Shown piece after piece: positions 25,226-34,509 of a DNA stretch of 64,000 nt (position 1 is the first letter of the stretch; the number at the start of each line of letters is the position of its first letter). The DNA is taken from positions 744,001 through 808,000 of the forward strand of contig NZ_JRKI01000061.1 of the NCBI RefSeq assembly GCF_000935125.1. Direction: 5' to 3'. This DNA comes from Streptomyces natalensis ATCC 27448. GTDB lineage: Bacteria > Actinomycetota > Actinomycetes > Streptomycetales > Streptomycetaceae. Below the pieces are notes generated by a model. The model was not told the DNA's origin. It did not search any database and saw only the letters and a program-made list of their open reading frames with translations. Position numbers and translations under genes: made by a program.

Positions 25226-26515
25226 TCACCTCCTGAACCGCCGGCGTTCGGGACCCTGGCGCGGTTCGGGGGAATCCGCGAGCCGTACGACGGGATCGTC
25301 CGGGCCGCCGTGCGCTCCGGCGACCACCGGTTCGCCGGAGCGGGCGGCCTTGGCGCGGTACTGCGCGGCATCCGCGAGCCGGAACAGGCGGCGGGCGGAG
25401 TACACCGGGCCGATCGGGTCGCCGGTCGAGGCGACCCCGACCGCGACCCCGTCGCCCAGGTCCAACTCCGCTGCCCGCGCGCACAGTTCGCCCGCCACCT
25501 TGACCACTTCCTCGGCCGACGGGCCGACCGCCAGCAGGCAGAACTCGTCGCCGCCGAGCCGGGCCGCGAGGGTGCCGGGCAGTATGGCGCCGCACAGCGA
25601 GAGCACCGAGCCGAAGCGCTCCAGCAGCCGGTCGCCGACGGCGTGGCCGCGCGAGTCGTTCACCGCCTTGAGGCCGTTGAGGTCGCACACCACCAGGCTG
25701 ACCACTGCGCCGTCGCGGCGGTGCAGCTCCAGCGCCTCGTCCAGCCGGCGGTCCACGGCGCGGCGGTTGGCCAGCCCCGTCAGCGCATCGGTGAACGCGA
25801 GCCGGCGGGCCTCGGCGAGGCGCTCGGTCTGGGCGATCCCGGCGGCCGCGACGGCGGCGAGGACGGTGGCGAAATCGGCGTCCGGGCGGGCGAAGGCCGG
25901 CTCCCCCGGGCGCCGTGCGACATACAGTTCGCCCCAGGCCCGCCCGTCCAGGACGATCGGCGCCACCACGCAGCAGCCGCGGCCCCGGCGGCGCAGCGCG
26001 GCCACCCTCTGATGGTTGTAGCGGCCGCCGCCCGCCCGGTCCGATGAACAGGGCTCTTCGGCGCTCTCCACCCACCCTCCCCCAGCTACCGCCGGGAGGT
26101 GCCCCCACTCGCCGCCGCCGGCCCACCGCTCGTGCAGGAATCCGACGATCTCGGGGAACTCGTGCACGGGGTAGGACTCGTCCACGGGGAACTCCTGCTC
26201 GCCTTCGGCCAGTTCGCCGACGTTGACCAGCACCCGCAGTTTGCCCAGCTCGCGCTCCCACTGGGAGACCGCCGCGAACGAGCCGCCCAGGGCCCGCTGC
26301 GCCCCCAGGGCGGCCGCTCGCGCCGACTCGCACGGAGTGTGCGCGGCCGCCATCGCCTGCGCCAGTTCCACCACTGCCCGCAGCCTCGTATCGCCGTCGG
26401 CCTCGCGCGTCACCGGATCCTCACATTCCGTAACCGTGAGCACACCCTTGTACTCCAGCGTAGGAATGTTTAACCCTATTCGCGCCTTTCGGGAGGCATT
26501 CCAGGCAACCTGCAT
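25226..26515 (-). CDS. GGDEF-domain diguanylate cyclase
   Basis: The protein has 429 residues. The N-terminal half looks like a GAF-type sensor (ARAAALGAQRALGGSFAAVS ... CVVAPIVLDGRAWGELYVA). The C-terminal GGDEF domain has FTDALTGLANRRAVDRRLDE and an intact active site RLGGDEF, so cyclic di-GMP synthesis is likely. The position where an inhibitory RxxD site would stand reads LPGT, so product inhibition at that site is unlikely. In Streptomyces, c-di-GMP acts through BldD to control development. The true start may be later, for example the GTG before TECEDPVTRE. Confidence 0.88.
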   Translation of the reverse strand: MQVAWNASRKARIGLNIPTLEYKGVLTVTECEDPVTREADGDTRLRAVVELAQAMAAAHTPCESARAAALGAQRALGGSFAAVSQWERELGKLRVLVNVGELAEGEQEFPVDESYPVHEFPEIVGFLHERWAGGGEWGHLPAVAGGGWVESAEEPCSSDRAGGGRYNHQRVAALRRRGRGCCVVAPIVLDGRAWGELYVARRPGEPAFARPDADFATVLAAVAAAGIAQTERLAEARRLAFTDALTGLANRRAVDRRLDEALELHRRDGAVVSLVVCDLNGLKAVNDSRGHAVGDRLLERFGSVLSLCGAILPGTLAARLGGDEFCLLAVGPSAEEVVKVAGELCARAAELDLGDGVAVGVASTGDPIGPVYSARRLFRLADAAQYRAKAARSGEPVVAGAHGGPDDPVVRLADSPEPRQGPERRRFRR

Positions 26516-26566
26516 CGTGGCGAGCCGGGGCCGGGGCCGTCGGTGGCTGCGCCCGGTGGCCCCGGA

Positions 26567-27361
26567 TCACTCCCCCGGCCAGTCCGGGTCCCGCTTCTCG
26601 TTGAACGCGGCGACGCCCTCGGCCCGGTCGCCGGAGAAGGCGACGCGCTGCCAGGCGCCGTCCTCCAGCTCCAGCCCCGCGCGCAGGTCGAGGCCGTGCC
26701 CCAGGCGCAGGGCCCGCTTCGCGGCGCGCAGTCCGACCGGCGAATTGCGGGCGATCCGGGCCGCCAGCGCCAGCGCCTGGGCCCGGTCCTGTCCGTCGTC
26801 GGCCAGCTGGTCCACCAGGCCCAGCCCGACGGCCTCGGCGGCCGGCACCCGGCGCGCGGTGAAGATCAGCTCCGCGGCCCGCGCCGCACCCACCCGGCGC
26901 GGCAGCAGCTGGGTGCCCCCGCCGCCGGGGATCACCCCCACCGACACCTCCGGCAGCCCGACCACCGCACTGCCGTCCGCCACGATCAGATCGCAGGCCA
27001 GCGCCAGCTCGAAGCCGCCGCCGAGGGCGAAGCCGTGGACGGCGGCGATGGTGGGCACGGGCAGCTCCAGCACCCCGGTGTAGGCGGCGCGGGTGTGCGG
27101 CCGCTGGCGCCTGAGGTCGGCGTCCGTGAAGGAGTTGCGCTCCTTGAGGTCGGCGCCCACACAGAACGCCCGCTCATGGGTGGAGGTGAGCACCACGGCC
27201 CGTACGGAGCGGTCGCCGGCCAGCTCGGCGCACGCCTGCGCCAGCGCGTCGGCCATCGCCGTGGAGACCGCGTTCATGGCCTTGGGGCGGTCCATGACCA
27301 GCTCCGCCACGAAACCGTGCCGCTCGATCCCGACCCAGCCCTCTTCACCGAACCGCTGCAT
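26567..27361 (-). CDS. Enoyl-CoA hydratase/isomerase family protein
   Basis: The protein has 264 residues. Crotonase-fold marks are RAFCVGADLKER (oxyanion hole), AAVHGFALGGGFELALACDL and GLPEVSVGVIPGGGGTQLLP, with the catalytic Glu expected in LPEVSVG. It would hydrate 2-enoyl-CoA esters in fatty or amino acid breakdown; the chain length is unknown. It follows the adenylate cyclase gene in the same direction with a 108-base gap. Confidence 0.92.
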   Translation of the reverse strand: MQRFGEEGWVGIERHGFVAELVMDRPKAMNAVSTAMADALAQACAELAGDRSVRAVVLTSTHERAFCVGADLKERNSFTDADLRRQRPHTRAAYTGVLELPVPTIAAVHGFALGGGFELALACDLIVADGSAVVGLPEVSVGVIPGGGGTQLLPRRVGAARAAELIFTARRVPAAEAVGLGLVDQLADDGQDRAQALALAARIARNSPVGLRAAKRALRLGHGLDLRAGLELEDGAWQRVAFSGDRAEGVAAFNEKRDPDWPGE

Positions 27362-27469
27362 GCGCCCTCCCGGTTAACGACCGTTGACCTCAGTGATCCG
27401 GCAGGATCATTTCAGGTACCGGGCGCGGCGAACAGGAGGGGGCTCAGGGCCGGCTCTCCGGCGTCCCCG

Positions 27470-28594
27470 TCAGCCGCGGCGGCTGAGCAGCCACGGTTCG
27501 ATGACGCCCAGGCCGCGGACCGGGCGCTGCCACATCGGCTGGAGGGCGAAGCGGTAGGAGGGCGGCGGCTCGCCGGTCCCTTCGTCGGCGGCCTTCTGGG
27601 CGGCCGCGGCGTCGGCCTCGGAGACCGGCGCCTCGCCGGTACGGCCCAGTTCCTCGGCGAACGCCTCGTCCACCAGAACGGTGTCCTTGGGCGCTATCGA
27701 GGTCAGCCGGCTGGCCAGATTGACGGTGGTGCCGAAGACGTCGCCCATCCGGGTCGTGACCGTGCCGAAGGCGATGCCGACCCGCAACTCCGGCATCGTC
27801 TCGTCGTGCGTCATGGTCTCGATCAGCCGCAGTCCGATCTCGGCGGCGATACCCGCGTCATCGGCGGAGAAGAGGACCTCGTCGCCGAGCGTCTTGATCA
27901 GCCGGCCGCCGTGGGCCGCCACCAGGTCGGCGCAGGTGGTCTCGAACGCCTCCACCAGCTCGCCCAGTTCCTCCTCCTCCAGGCGGCGGGTCAGCCGGGT
28001 GAAGCCCACCAGGTCGGCGAAGCCCACGGCCAGGCGGCGGTCGACCATCTCCGCGTCGTCCTGGGCCTGCACGACCCGGCCGGTGGCCGCGGCCAGCTGG
28101 CGCCGCCAGACGTAGACCAGGAACTCCTCCAGCTCGGGCAGGAGCAGCTCGACCAGGGGGTAGGTGATCTCCGTGCGGGTCAGGCCGGTGTCGGCCGGTT
28201 CGGTCAGGCCCTCCAGGAAGGAGTCGATCTGCCAGTCGGCGAGGCGGGCGGTGGTCTGGCCGGTGGACCGGGCGACCTGTACGGCCATCGCCTCGCTCAG
28301 CAGACCCGCCTCGACCAGACCCGCCAGCCGCCGCAGCGCCAGGACGTCGGCCTCGGTCAGCGCCTTGACCTGGCCGATGTCGGCGAAGCCCATGGCGCGC
28401 CAGAAGCGGGCCGCGAGATCCATCGACACACCGGCGGCGCGGGCCGCCTGGAACGGCGTGTAGCGGCGGTCGGCGCCGAGGATGAGTTGTTCGAGGCGGA
28501 TGGCGAGGGGCCCGTCCGGTGCGGCGGCCGCCTCGTCGTCCGGGCCGGTGTCCTCGTCCCTCGCCGGGGCGGCGCCCGGGTCGTCCGCGGTCAC
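27470..28594 (-). CDS. cya: Class III adenylate cyclase
   Basis: The protein has 374 residues. The C-terminal cyclase domain contains VGFADLVGFTRLTRRLEEEE (first metal-binding Asp), GRLIKTLGDEVLFSA (second Asp) and GTTVNLASRLTSIA (adenine and transition-state residues). The N-terminal 170 residues form a helical regulatory region (ITYPLVELLLPELEEFLVYV). From memory this matches the S. coelicolor cya at SCO4928, whose cAMP influences germination and development. No membrane helix is present. Confidence 0.9.
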   Translation of the reverse strand: MTADDPGAAPARDEDTGPDDEAAAAPDGPLAIRLEQLILGADRRYTPFQAARAAGVSMDLAARFWRAMGFADIGQVKALTEADVLALRRLAGLVEAGLLSEAMAVQVARSTGQTTARLADWQIDSFLEGLTEPADTGLTRTEITYPLVELLLPELEEFLVYVWRRQLAAATGRVVQAQDDAEMVDRRLAVGFADLVGFTRLTRRLEEEELGELVEAFETTCADLVAAHGGRLIKTLGDEVLFSADDAGIAAEIGLRLIETMTHDETMPELRVGIAFGTVTTRMGDVFGTTVNLASRLTSIAPKDTVLVDEAFAEELGRTGEAPVSEADAAAAQKAADEGTGEPPPSYRFALQPMWQRPVRGLGVIEPWLLSRRG

Positions 28595-28778
28595 CGCCTG
28601 CTCCCTGTCCGGTCCCTGCGCACTGCCCTTCCGATCACTTCTCGCCCGAGGCCCGCTCCCCGGCGGACCGCCCCAACGATACGGCAGGTGTGCTCTGGCT
28701 CACTCTCATATGTCACCGCTGACCATGGAAGAAGTGGTGGTGCCCCGGCGCGCCGGGGTGCTCCGGGGGCGGCGCACC

Positions 28779-29672
28779 TCACCCCGTCTTCCCCGAGTAC
28801 CCCCCTCCCGCCGCCCGCAGATGCACGATGTCGCCGGCCGCCACCGGCTGCCGGCCGCCGCCCTCGGTGGCCACGATCAGGCGGCCCTCGCCGTCGATGG
28901 CCACGGCCTCGCCGAGCAGTTCGGCGTCGCCGGGGAGTTCGGCGCGGACGGTGCGGCCCAGGGTGGCGCAGCCGGCCGCATAGGTCTCCTGGAGGCGGCT
29001 GGCGGCGGGGTCACCGATGGCGTCCTGCCACCTGGCGTACCAGTCCTCCAGGGAGCGCAGGACGGCGCGCAGCAGGGGGTCGCGGTCGGTGCCGCGGGCG
29101 CCGGCCAGCGCGAGGGAGCCGGCGGTGGGGACGGGGAGTTCGTCGGCGCGCAGGGAGACGTTCAGGCCGATGCCGATGACGACGCCGTCACCTGCGCGTT
29201 CGGCGAGGATGCCGCCGGTTTTGCGTTCCTCGCCGTCGACCGTGACCAGGAGGTCGTTGGGCCACTTGAGGAGGGTGTCGACGCCGGCGCTGCGGGCCAG
29301 GGCGGCGGCGGTGGCCACTCCGGTCAGCAGCGGCAGCCAGCCCCAGCGCGCCATCGGGACGCGGGGGGTGAGATAGACGGAGAAGAAGAGCCCGGAGCGG
29401 GGCGGCGCCGACCAGCGGCGGTCGAGGCGGCCGCGGCCGGCCGACTGTTCCTCGGCGACCAGGACGGCACCCTCGGTGACCTCGCCCTTCGCGGCGCGGG
29501 CGGCGAGGTCGCTGTTGGTGGAGCCGGTGGCGGCGACGACGTCGAGGGAGGTCCACAGCGACCCGGGGTGCACCAGGGCCCGGCGCAGCGCCGGTCCGCT
29601 CAGCGGCGGGCGGTCCAGATCGGACCAGCGGCCTGCGTCTTTGTCCTGGTTTCCCGGTGGTTGAGGCGTCAT
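28779..29672 (-). CDS. birA: Biotin--[acetyl-CoA-carboxylase] ligase
   Basis: The protein has 297 residues. The biotinoyl-AMP loop SAGRGRLDRRWSAP starts at residue 78, with STNSDLA before it and LLKWPNDLLV near 134; a C-terminal SH3-like domain follows. There is no N-terminal helix-turn-helix, so it is a pure ligase rather than a repressor. It is divergent from the acyl-CoA carboxylase beta subunit gene, and its substrate, the biotin domain with AMKM, is encoded at 36-37.8 kb. Confidence 0.93.
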   Translation of the reverse strand: MTPQPPGNQDKDAGRWSDLDRPPLSGPALRRALVHPGSLWTSLDVVAATGSTNSDLAARAAKGEVTEGAVLVAEEQSAGRGRLDRRWSAPPRSGLFFSVYLTPRVPMARWGWLPLLTGVATAAALARSAGVDTLLKWPNDLLVTVDGEERKTGGILAERAGDGVVIGIGLNVSLRADELPVPTAGSLALAGARGTDRDPLLRAVLRSLEDWYARWQDAIGDPAASRLQETYAAGCATLGRTVRAELPGDAELLGEAVAIDGEGRLIVATEGGGRQPVAAGDIVHLRAAGGGYSGKTG

Positions 29673-29837
29673 GGGGCCAGCCTAGGTGTGGTCAACGACG
29701 CAGTGCCGCAGAGCAGTCCCGCCGATACGCTACGAGTCGGTAGCCACACCCGTACGACACGCGGACCGCATGCGTACGGGACCCGTACCACCCCTCAGTA
29801 CGAGCACCAGTCCAGGACGAGCAGGAGCCGCATCCCG

Positions 29838-31445
29838 ATGTCCGAACCGGAAGCAACCGCTTTGAACACTTCAGGCAGCAACACCACCGCGGGCAAACTG
29901 GCGGATCTTCAGCGACGGGTCGAAGAGGCCACGCATGCCGGTTCCGCCCGCGCGGTGGAAAAGCAGCATGCGAAGGGGAAGCTGACGGCGCGTGAGCGCA
30001 TCGGTCTGCTGCTGGACGAGGGCTCGTTCGTCGAGCTCGACGAGTTCGCGCGGCACCGCTCCACCGACTTCGGCATGGAGCAGAACCGGCCGTACGGCGA
30101 CGGTGTGGTCACGGGCTACGGCACGGTCGACGGCCGCCCGGTGGCGGTCTTCTCCCAGGACTTCACGGTCTTCGGCGGTGCGCTCGGCGGTGTCTTCGGC
30201 GAGAAGATCGTCAAGGTCATGGACTTCGCGCTGAAGAACGGCTGCCCGGTGATCGGCATCAACGACTCCGGCGGCGCCCGTATCCAGGAGGGCGTGGTCT
30301 CGCTCGGCGCGTACGGCGAGATCTTCCGCCGTAACACCCATGCCTCCGGCGTGATCCCGCAGATCTCGCTGATCGTCGGTCCGTGTGCGGGCGGCGCGGT
30401 CTACTCCCCCGCCATCACGGACTTCACGGTCATGGTCGACCAGACCTCGCACATGTTCATCACCGGACCCGACGTCATCAAGACCGTCACCGGCGAGGAC
30501 GTCGGCTTCGAGGAGCTGGGCGGCGCGCGGACGCACAACACCACCTCCGGTGTGGCCCACCACATGGCGGGCGACGAGAAGGACGCCGTCGAGTACGTCA
30601 AGGCGCTGCTGTCCTACCTGCCGTCCAACAATCTCTCCGAGCCGCCGTCCTTCCCCGAGGAGGCGGACCTGGAGACCTCGGACCACGACCGCGAGCTGGA
30701 CGTTCTGATCCCGGACTCCGCGAACCAGCCCTACGACATGCACACCGCGATCGAGCATGTGCTGGACGACGGCGAGTTCCTGGAGACCCAGGCGCTGTTC
30801 GCGCCGAACATCCTCACCGGCTACGGACGGGTCGAGGGCCACTCGGTGGGCATCGTCGCCAACCAGCCGATGCAGTTCGCCGGCATCCTCGACATCAAGG
30901 CGTCCGAGAAGGCCGCCCGCTTCGTGCGCACCTGCGACGCGTACAACATCCCGGTCGTCACCTTCGTGGACGTCCCGGGCTTCCTGCCGGGCACGGACCA
31001 GGAGTACGACGGCATCATCCGGCGCGGCGCCAAGCTGATCTACGCCTACGCCGAGGCGACCGTCCCGCTGATCACGGTCATCACCCGCAAGGCGTTCGGC
31101 GGCGCGTACGACGTCATGGGCTCCAAGCACCTGGGCGCCGACCTCAACCTGGCCTGGCCGACCGCGCAGATCGCCGTCATGGGCGCGCAGGGTGCGGTCA
31201 ACATCCTGCACCGCCGCACCCTCGCCGCGATCGAGGACCCGGCGGAGCAGGAGGCCCGGCGCCAGGAGCTGATCCAGGAGTACGAGAACACGCTGCTCAA
31301 CCCGTACATCGCGGCCGAGCGCGGCTATGTCGACGCGGTGATCATGCCGTCCGAGACGCGGCGCCACATCGTCCGCGGGCTGCGCACGCTGCGCAACAAG
31401 CGCGAGGCGCTGCCGCCGAAGAAGCACGGCAACATTCCGCTCTGA
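29838..31445 (+). CDS. pccB: Acyl-CoA carboxylase beta (carboxyltransferase) subunit
   Basis: The protein has 535 residues. Carboxyltransferase marks include KLTARERIGLLLDEGSFVEL, INDSGGARIQEGVVSL and GPCAGGAVYSPAITDF in the N-domain, and FVDVPGFLPGTDQEYDGIIR and KAFGGAYDVMGSKHLGADLN in the C-domain. It transfers carbonate from carboxybiotin to propionyl- or acetyl-CoA, giving extender units for fatty acids and polyketides. The start at ATG 29838 follows GCAGGAG. The epsilon subunit gene follows after 29 bases, as in S. coelicolor. Confidence 0.95.
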   Translation: MSEPEATALNTSGSNTTAGKLADLQRRVEEATHAGSARAVEKQHAKGKLTARERIGLLLDEGSFVELDEFARHRSTDFGMEQNRPYGDGVVTGYGTVDGRPVAVFSQDFTVFGGALGGVFGEKIVKVMDFALKNGCPVIGINDSGGARIQEGVVSLGAYGEIFRRNTHASGVIPQISLIVGPCAGGAVYSPAITDFTVMVDQTSHMFITGPDVIKTVTGEDVGFEELGGARTHNTTSGVAHHMAGDEKDAVEYVKALLSYLPSNNLSEPPSFPEEADLETSDHDRELDVLIPDSANQPYDMHTAIEHVLDDGEFLETQALFAPNILTGYGRVEGHSVGIVANQPMQFAGILDIKASEKAARFVRTCDAYNIPVVTFVDVPGFLPGTDQEYDGIIRRGAKLIYAYAEATVPLITVITRKAFGGAYDVMGSKHLGADLNLAWPTAQIAVMGAQGAVNILHRRTLAAIEDPAEQEARRQELIQEYENTLLNPYIAAERGYVDAVIMPSETRRHIVRGLRTLRNKREALPPKKHGNIPL

Positions 31446-31474
31446 CCCACAGCCCCCGAGGAGGTCGTTCGCTG

Positions 31475-31684
31475 ATGATCAAGGTCGTACGGGGCAACCC
31501 GACCCCGGAGGAGCTGGCCGCCGCACTGGCGGTGGTACAGGCCCGAGCGGCGGCCGCCGCTGCCGTCGTGCCGGGAGGACCGGAACGCGGCAACGAATGG
31601 TCGGACCCGGCCTCCACGGTCCCGGCCCGCCGGGTGCCGCACCCGGGGCCGCGGGCGTGGCGGACCAGTTTCTGGCCGCACTAG
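31475..31684 (+). CDS. Acyl-CoA carboxylase epsilon subunit
   Basis: The protein has 69 residues from ATG 31475, behind GAGGAGG. It has the epsilon-subunit signature VVRGNPTPEELAAALAVVQ followed by an Ala-rich helix and a C-terminal PGPRAWRTSFWPH. Epsilon subunits stabilise the alpha-beta carboxylase complex in actinomycetes. It is co-transcribed with the beta subunit gene. The alpha subunit gene is 4.3 kb downstream. Confidence 0.9.
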   Translation: MIKVVRGNPTPEELAAALAVVQARAAAAAAVVPGGPERGNEWSDPASTVPARRVPHPGPRAWRTSFWPH

Positions 31685-31795
31685 GCGAGCCGGGGCAGGA
31701 GCCGTTGCCGGTTGCCGTTCACGGGGTGTGACGCATCTCGCACCCCCGCCGGCCCCCGACGGATCGGTGCATCGTGCACTGACTAGTCCTTCGGA

Positions 31796-31831
31796 CGGTG
31801 GCGCCTGAGTACGCGTACTCAGGCGCCACCG
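31796..31831. promoter_or_regulatory. Perfect 36-bp palindrome
   Basis: Each half is CGGTGGCGCCTGAGTACG or its complement, with no spacer. It lies 112 bases after the epsilon subunit stop and 25 before a tiny membrane-protein gene. It could be the operon's terminator hairpin or an operator for the tiny gene; the central TGAGTACGCGTACTCA resembles a dimer-binding site. Confidence 0.6.
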
Positions 31832-31856
31832 CCACGACGGGCGCAGCATCGGTCGC

Positions 31857-31985
31857 ATGCTGTGGTCCGATCCGCCCGATGAGCCGCCCGAGGAGCTGCG
31901 CGAAGCGCAGAACAAGCTCCGCCGGATGGGCGTCGTGCTGGCCACGGCCACCGTGGTGCTGACGTTCCTCCTCGTCTGGCGGTGA
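31857..31985 (+). CDS. Tiny single-pass membrane protein
   Basis: This is a 42-residue frame starting MLWSDPPDEPPEELREAQNK, with basic LRR and a single hydrophobic helix MGVVLATATVVLTFLLVWR to the end. The acidic start and basic pre-helix residues give a clear topology with the N-terminus inside. I do not recognise it, but codon use and layout look genuine. It stands alone between the carboxylase operon and the penicillin-binding protein gene. Confidence 0.5.
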   Translation: MLWSDPPDEPPEELREAQNKLRRMGVVLATATVVLTFLLVWR

Positions 31986-32132
31986 GGCGCCGCCCGGCGG
32001 CACACGCGGCCTTCCGGCGCTAAACGCAACCTTTGTCCCTCTCGTCGCATCTTTACCTCCCGAAGAGCGCAATTCGGGTGGGCGGGTGGTATTTCGATCC
32101 GTGGCACCCCTGGGGAGTGGGAGTGCGACGCG

Positions 32133-33617
32133 ATGAACCGACCGCTGCGGCACATAGCCGTCTTCTGCGGGGTGCTGGTCCTCGCGCTGCTGGTGCGGGT
32201 GACCTGGGTCCAGTTCGTCACCGGCGACAAGCTCGCCAATGACCCGAACAACCGCCGGGTCAAGATCGAGGCGTACTCCTATCCCCGCGGCAACATCATC
32301 GTCGGCGGCAGACCGGTCACCGGATCGGCGGCCACCGACGGCGACTTCAAGTACAAGCGGACCTACAAGAACGGTCCGATGTACGCGCCGATCACCGGCT
32401 ACGCCTCGCAGGCGCAGGGCGAGAGCATGCTGGAGGGCGTCTACAAGAAGATCCTCAGCGGCAAGGACGACCGGCTCTTCTTCAACCGCGCCAAGGCCGT
32501 GCTGACCGGGGAGAAGCCGCGCGGCGGCGATGTGATCACCACCATCGACGAGAAGGCGCAGAAGGCCGCCTACAAGGGCCTGACCGATCTGCACGCCCGC
32601 GGCGCGGTGGTCGCCCTCGACCCGCGCAGCGGCAAGATCCTCGCGCTGGCCAGCACGCCGTCCTACGATCCGTCGTCCTTCGCCGGGCTGAGCCTGGCCG
32701 AGAGCCGCAAGTACCAGGCGCTGGACGCCGACAAGAGCAAGCCGATGAACAACCGGGCGCTGCGCGAGATCTACCCGCCCGGCTCCACCTTCAAGATCCT
32801 CACCGCGGCCGCGGCCCTGGAGCACGGCACGGTCACCGACATCAACGCCTCCTCCGGCGCCCCCGCCCCGTACACCCTTCCCCAGACCCGCACCCAGGTC
32901 GGCAACGACGTGGCCGGCGCGCCCTGCGACAAGGCGTCGCTGAAGACCGGGATGCAGTGGTCGTGCAACAACGTCTTCCTGGACGCGGCCCACAGGCTGG
33001 GGACGGACAAGATGCGCGAGACGGCCGAGAAGTTCGGCTTCAACAAGGAGCAGTTCATCCCCGTGCGGGCGAACGCCGGCGGCTATCCCGCCAAGCTCGA
33101 CCAGCCGCAGACCGCGCTGACCGGTATGGGTCAGGGCAGTGTGACCAGCACGCCGCTCCAGATGGCCATGGTCGTCGCCGGGATCGCCAACAACGGCAAG
33201 GTGATGAAGCCGTATCTGGTCGACGAGCTCCAGGGCCCGGGGATGACCACCATCGAGAAGGCCAAGCCGGCGCCGCTGCACCCCGACGACCCGCAGGCCG
33301 TCTCCGCGGACACCGCCAAGAAGGTGCAGGAGATGATGGAGTACACCGTCTCGGACGGCACCGCGGACAAGGCGGCGATCGACGGGGTGACGGTCGGCGG
33401 CAAGACCGGCACCGCCCAGCACGGCGCCAACGTCAACGACGAGCGGCCCTATGCCTGGTTCGTCTCCTACGCCAAGCAGGCCGACGGCTCCTCCCCGGTC
33501 GCGGTGGCCGTCTTCGTCGATCCCAAGGACATGGACATCCCCCGTTCGGAGATCGCCGGCGGCAAGCTGGGCGGCCCGATCGCCAAGTCGGTGATGGAGG
33601 CGGTGCTGCGGAAGTAG
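32133..33617 (+). CDS. Class B penicillin-binding protein (transpeptidase)
   Basis: The protein has 494 residues. An N-terminal membrane helix (HIAVFCGVLVLALLVRVTW) anchors a dimerisation domain and a transpeptidase domain with STFK at 218-221 (PPGSTFKILT), SCN at 277-279 and KTGT at 424-427. It cross-links peptidoglycan outside the membrane, and beta-lactams would acylate Ser218. Streptomyces have several PbpA-like proteins of this length besides FtsI. It has no neighbour of the division cluster here. Confidence 0.92.
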   Translation: MNRPLRHIAVFCGVLVLALLVRVTWVQFVTGDKLANDPNNRRVKIEAYSYPRGNIIVGGRPVTGSAATDGDFKYKRTYKNGPMYAPITGYASQAQGESMLEGVYKKILSGKDDRLFFNRAKAVLTGEKPRGGDVITTIDEKAQKAAYKGLTDLHARGAVVALDPRSGKILALASTPSYDPSSFAGLSLAESRKYQALDADKSKPMNNRALREIYPPGSTFKILTAAAALEHGTVTDINASSGAPAPYTLPQTRTQVGNDVAGAPCDKASLKTGMQWSCNNVFLDAAHRLGTDKMRETAEKFGFNKEQFIPVRANAGGYPAKLDQPQTALTGMGQGSVTSTPLQMAMVVAGIANNGKVMKPYLVDELQGPGMTTIEKAKPAPLHPDDPQAVSADTAKKVQEMMEYTVSDGTADKAAIDGVTVGGKTGTAQHGANVNDERPYAWFVSYAKQADGSSPVAVAVFVDPKDMDIPRSEIAGGKLGGPIAKSVMEAVLRK

Positions 33618-33742
33618 CCGGGAGGGGCGCGGGCGGGGCGGGCGCGGGCCGGGTGGCCGCGGGCCGGGTGGCCGCGGGCCGGTGCCGGGTGCCGGGCGGA
33701 GCCCCGCGCACCGCCCGCCGCGGCCTCCGTACGATGACGGGC

Positions 33743-34384
33743 ATGACCGCAGCGCACCGTGCCCACCACCTCCCCGAGCCCGCCCCCGGCGCCCGCCGCC
33801 TCGTGCTCGCCTCCCAGTCCCCGGCCCGTCTGGGGCTGCTCCAGCAGGCGGGTCTGGCGCCCGAGGTCATCGTCAGCGGGGTCGACGAGGACGCGCTGAC
33901 CGCCGCCACGCCGGGCGAGCTGGCCCGCGTGCTGGCCGAGGCGAAGGCCGCCGCGGTCGCCGCCCGGCCGGAGGCCGCGGGCGCCCTGGTCATCGGCTGC
34001 GATTCGGTCCTGGAGCTGGACGGCCGCGCCCTGGGCAAGCCCGCCGACGCGGAGGACGCCGCCGCCCGCTGGAAGTCCATGCGCGGCCGCTCCGGCATCC
34101 TCCAGACCGGCCACTGCGTCATCGACACGGCCACCGGCCGCGAGACCTCCGCCACCGCCGCCACCACCGTCCGCTTCGGCGACCCCACCGACACCGAGAT
34201 CGCCGCCTACGTCGCCAGCGGCGAACCCCTCTTCGTCGCCGGCGCCTTCACCCTCGACGGCCGCTCGGCCCCCTTCATCGACGGCATCGACGGCGACCCC
34301 GGCAACGTCATCGGCCTCTCCCTCCCGCTGCTGCGCCGCCTGCTCGCCGATCTGGGCATCGCCATCACCGACCTGTGGACGTAG
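33743..34384 (+). CDS. maf: Maf family nucleotide pyrophosphatase
   Basis: The protein has 213 residues. Maf marks are RLVLASQSPARLGLLQQAGL, VSGVDEDALT, VIGCDSVLELDGRALGKP and SGILQTGHCVID, ending in GDPGNVIGLSLPLLRRLL. Family members hydrolyse non-canonical nucleoside triphosphates to monophosphates, and Maf is linked to septum arrest in other bacteria. An ATG three codons upstream (MTG) is an alternative start. The leader is an imperfect GCGGGCCGGGTGGCC repeat. Confidence 0.92.
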   Translation: MTAAHRAHHLPEPAPGARRLVLASQSPARLGLLQQAGLAPEVIVSGVDEDALTAATPGELARVLAEAKAAAVAARPEAAGALVIGCDSVLELDGRALGKPADAEDAAARWKSMRGRSGILQTGHCVIDTATGRETSATAATTVRFGDPTDTEIAAYVASGEPLFVAGAFTLDGRSAPFIDGIDGDPGNVIGLSLPLLRRLLADLGIAITDLWT

Positions 34385-34452
34385 TCCCGCCGGATTCACC
34401 CGATGGCCGGAATCCGGCCCCGGCCACTCCCCGTCGGCGGGCGGCTGTGCGC

Positions 34453-34493
34453 ATCGTGGCGGAACCGGAGCACCACACCGGTTCCGCCACGAT
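34453..34493. terminator. 16-bp inverted repeat between maf and the DJ-1 gene
   Basis: Arms ATCGTGGCGGAACCGG and complement are separated by 9 bases and end 17 bases before the next ATG. It could end maf transcripts or regulate the DJ-1 family gene. Confidence 0.55.
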
Positions 34494-34509
34494 CCCGAGG
34501 AGTCCGTCC

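Noticed and set aside
25067..26050. Forward frames across the hutH/GGDEF junction
   Set aside because: They are antisense to the GGDEF protein, whose active site is intact.
28595..29672. Alternative forward reading through birA into pccB as one 987-residue protein
   Set aside because: The forward frame before 29838 is antisense to birA, and the pccB start has a good ribosome site.
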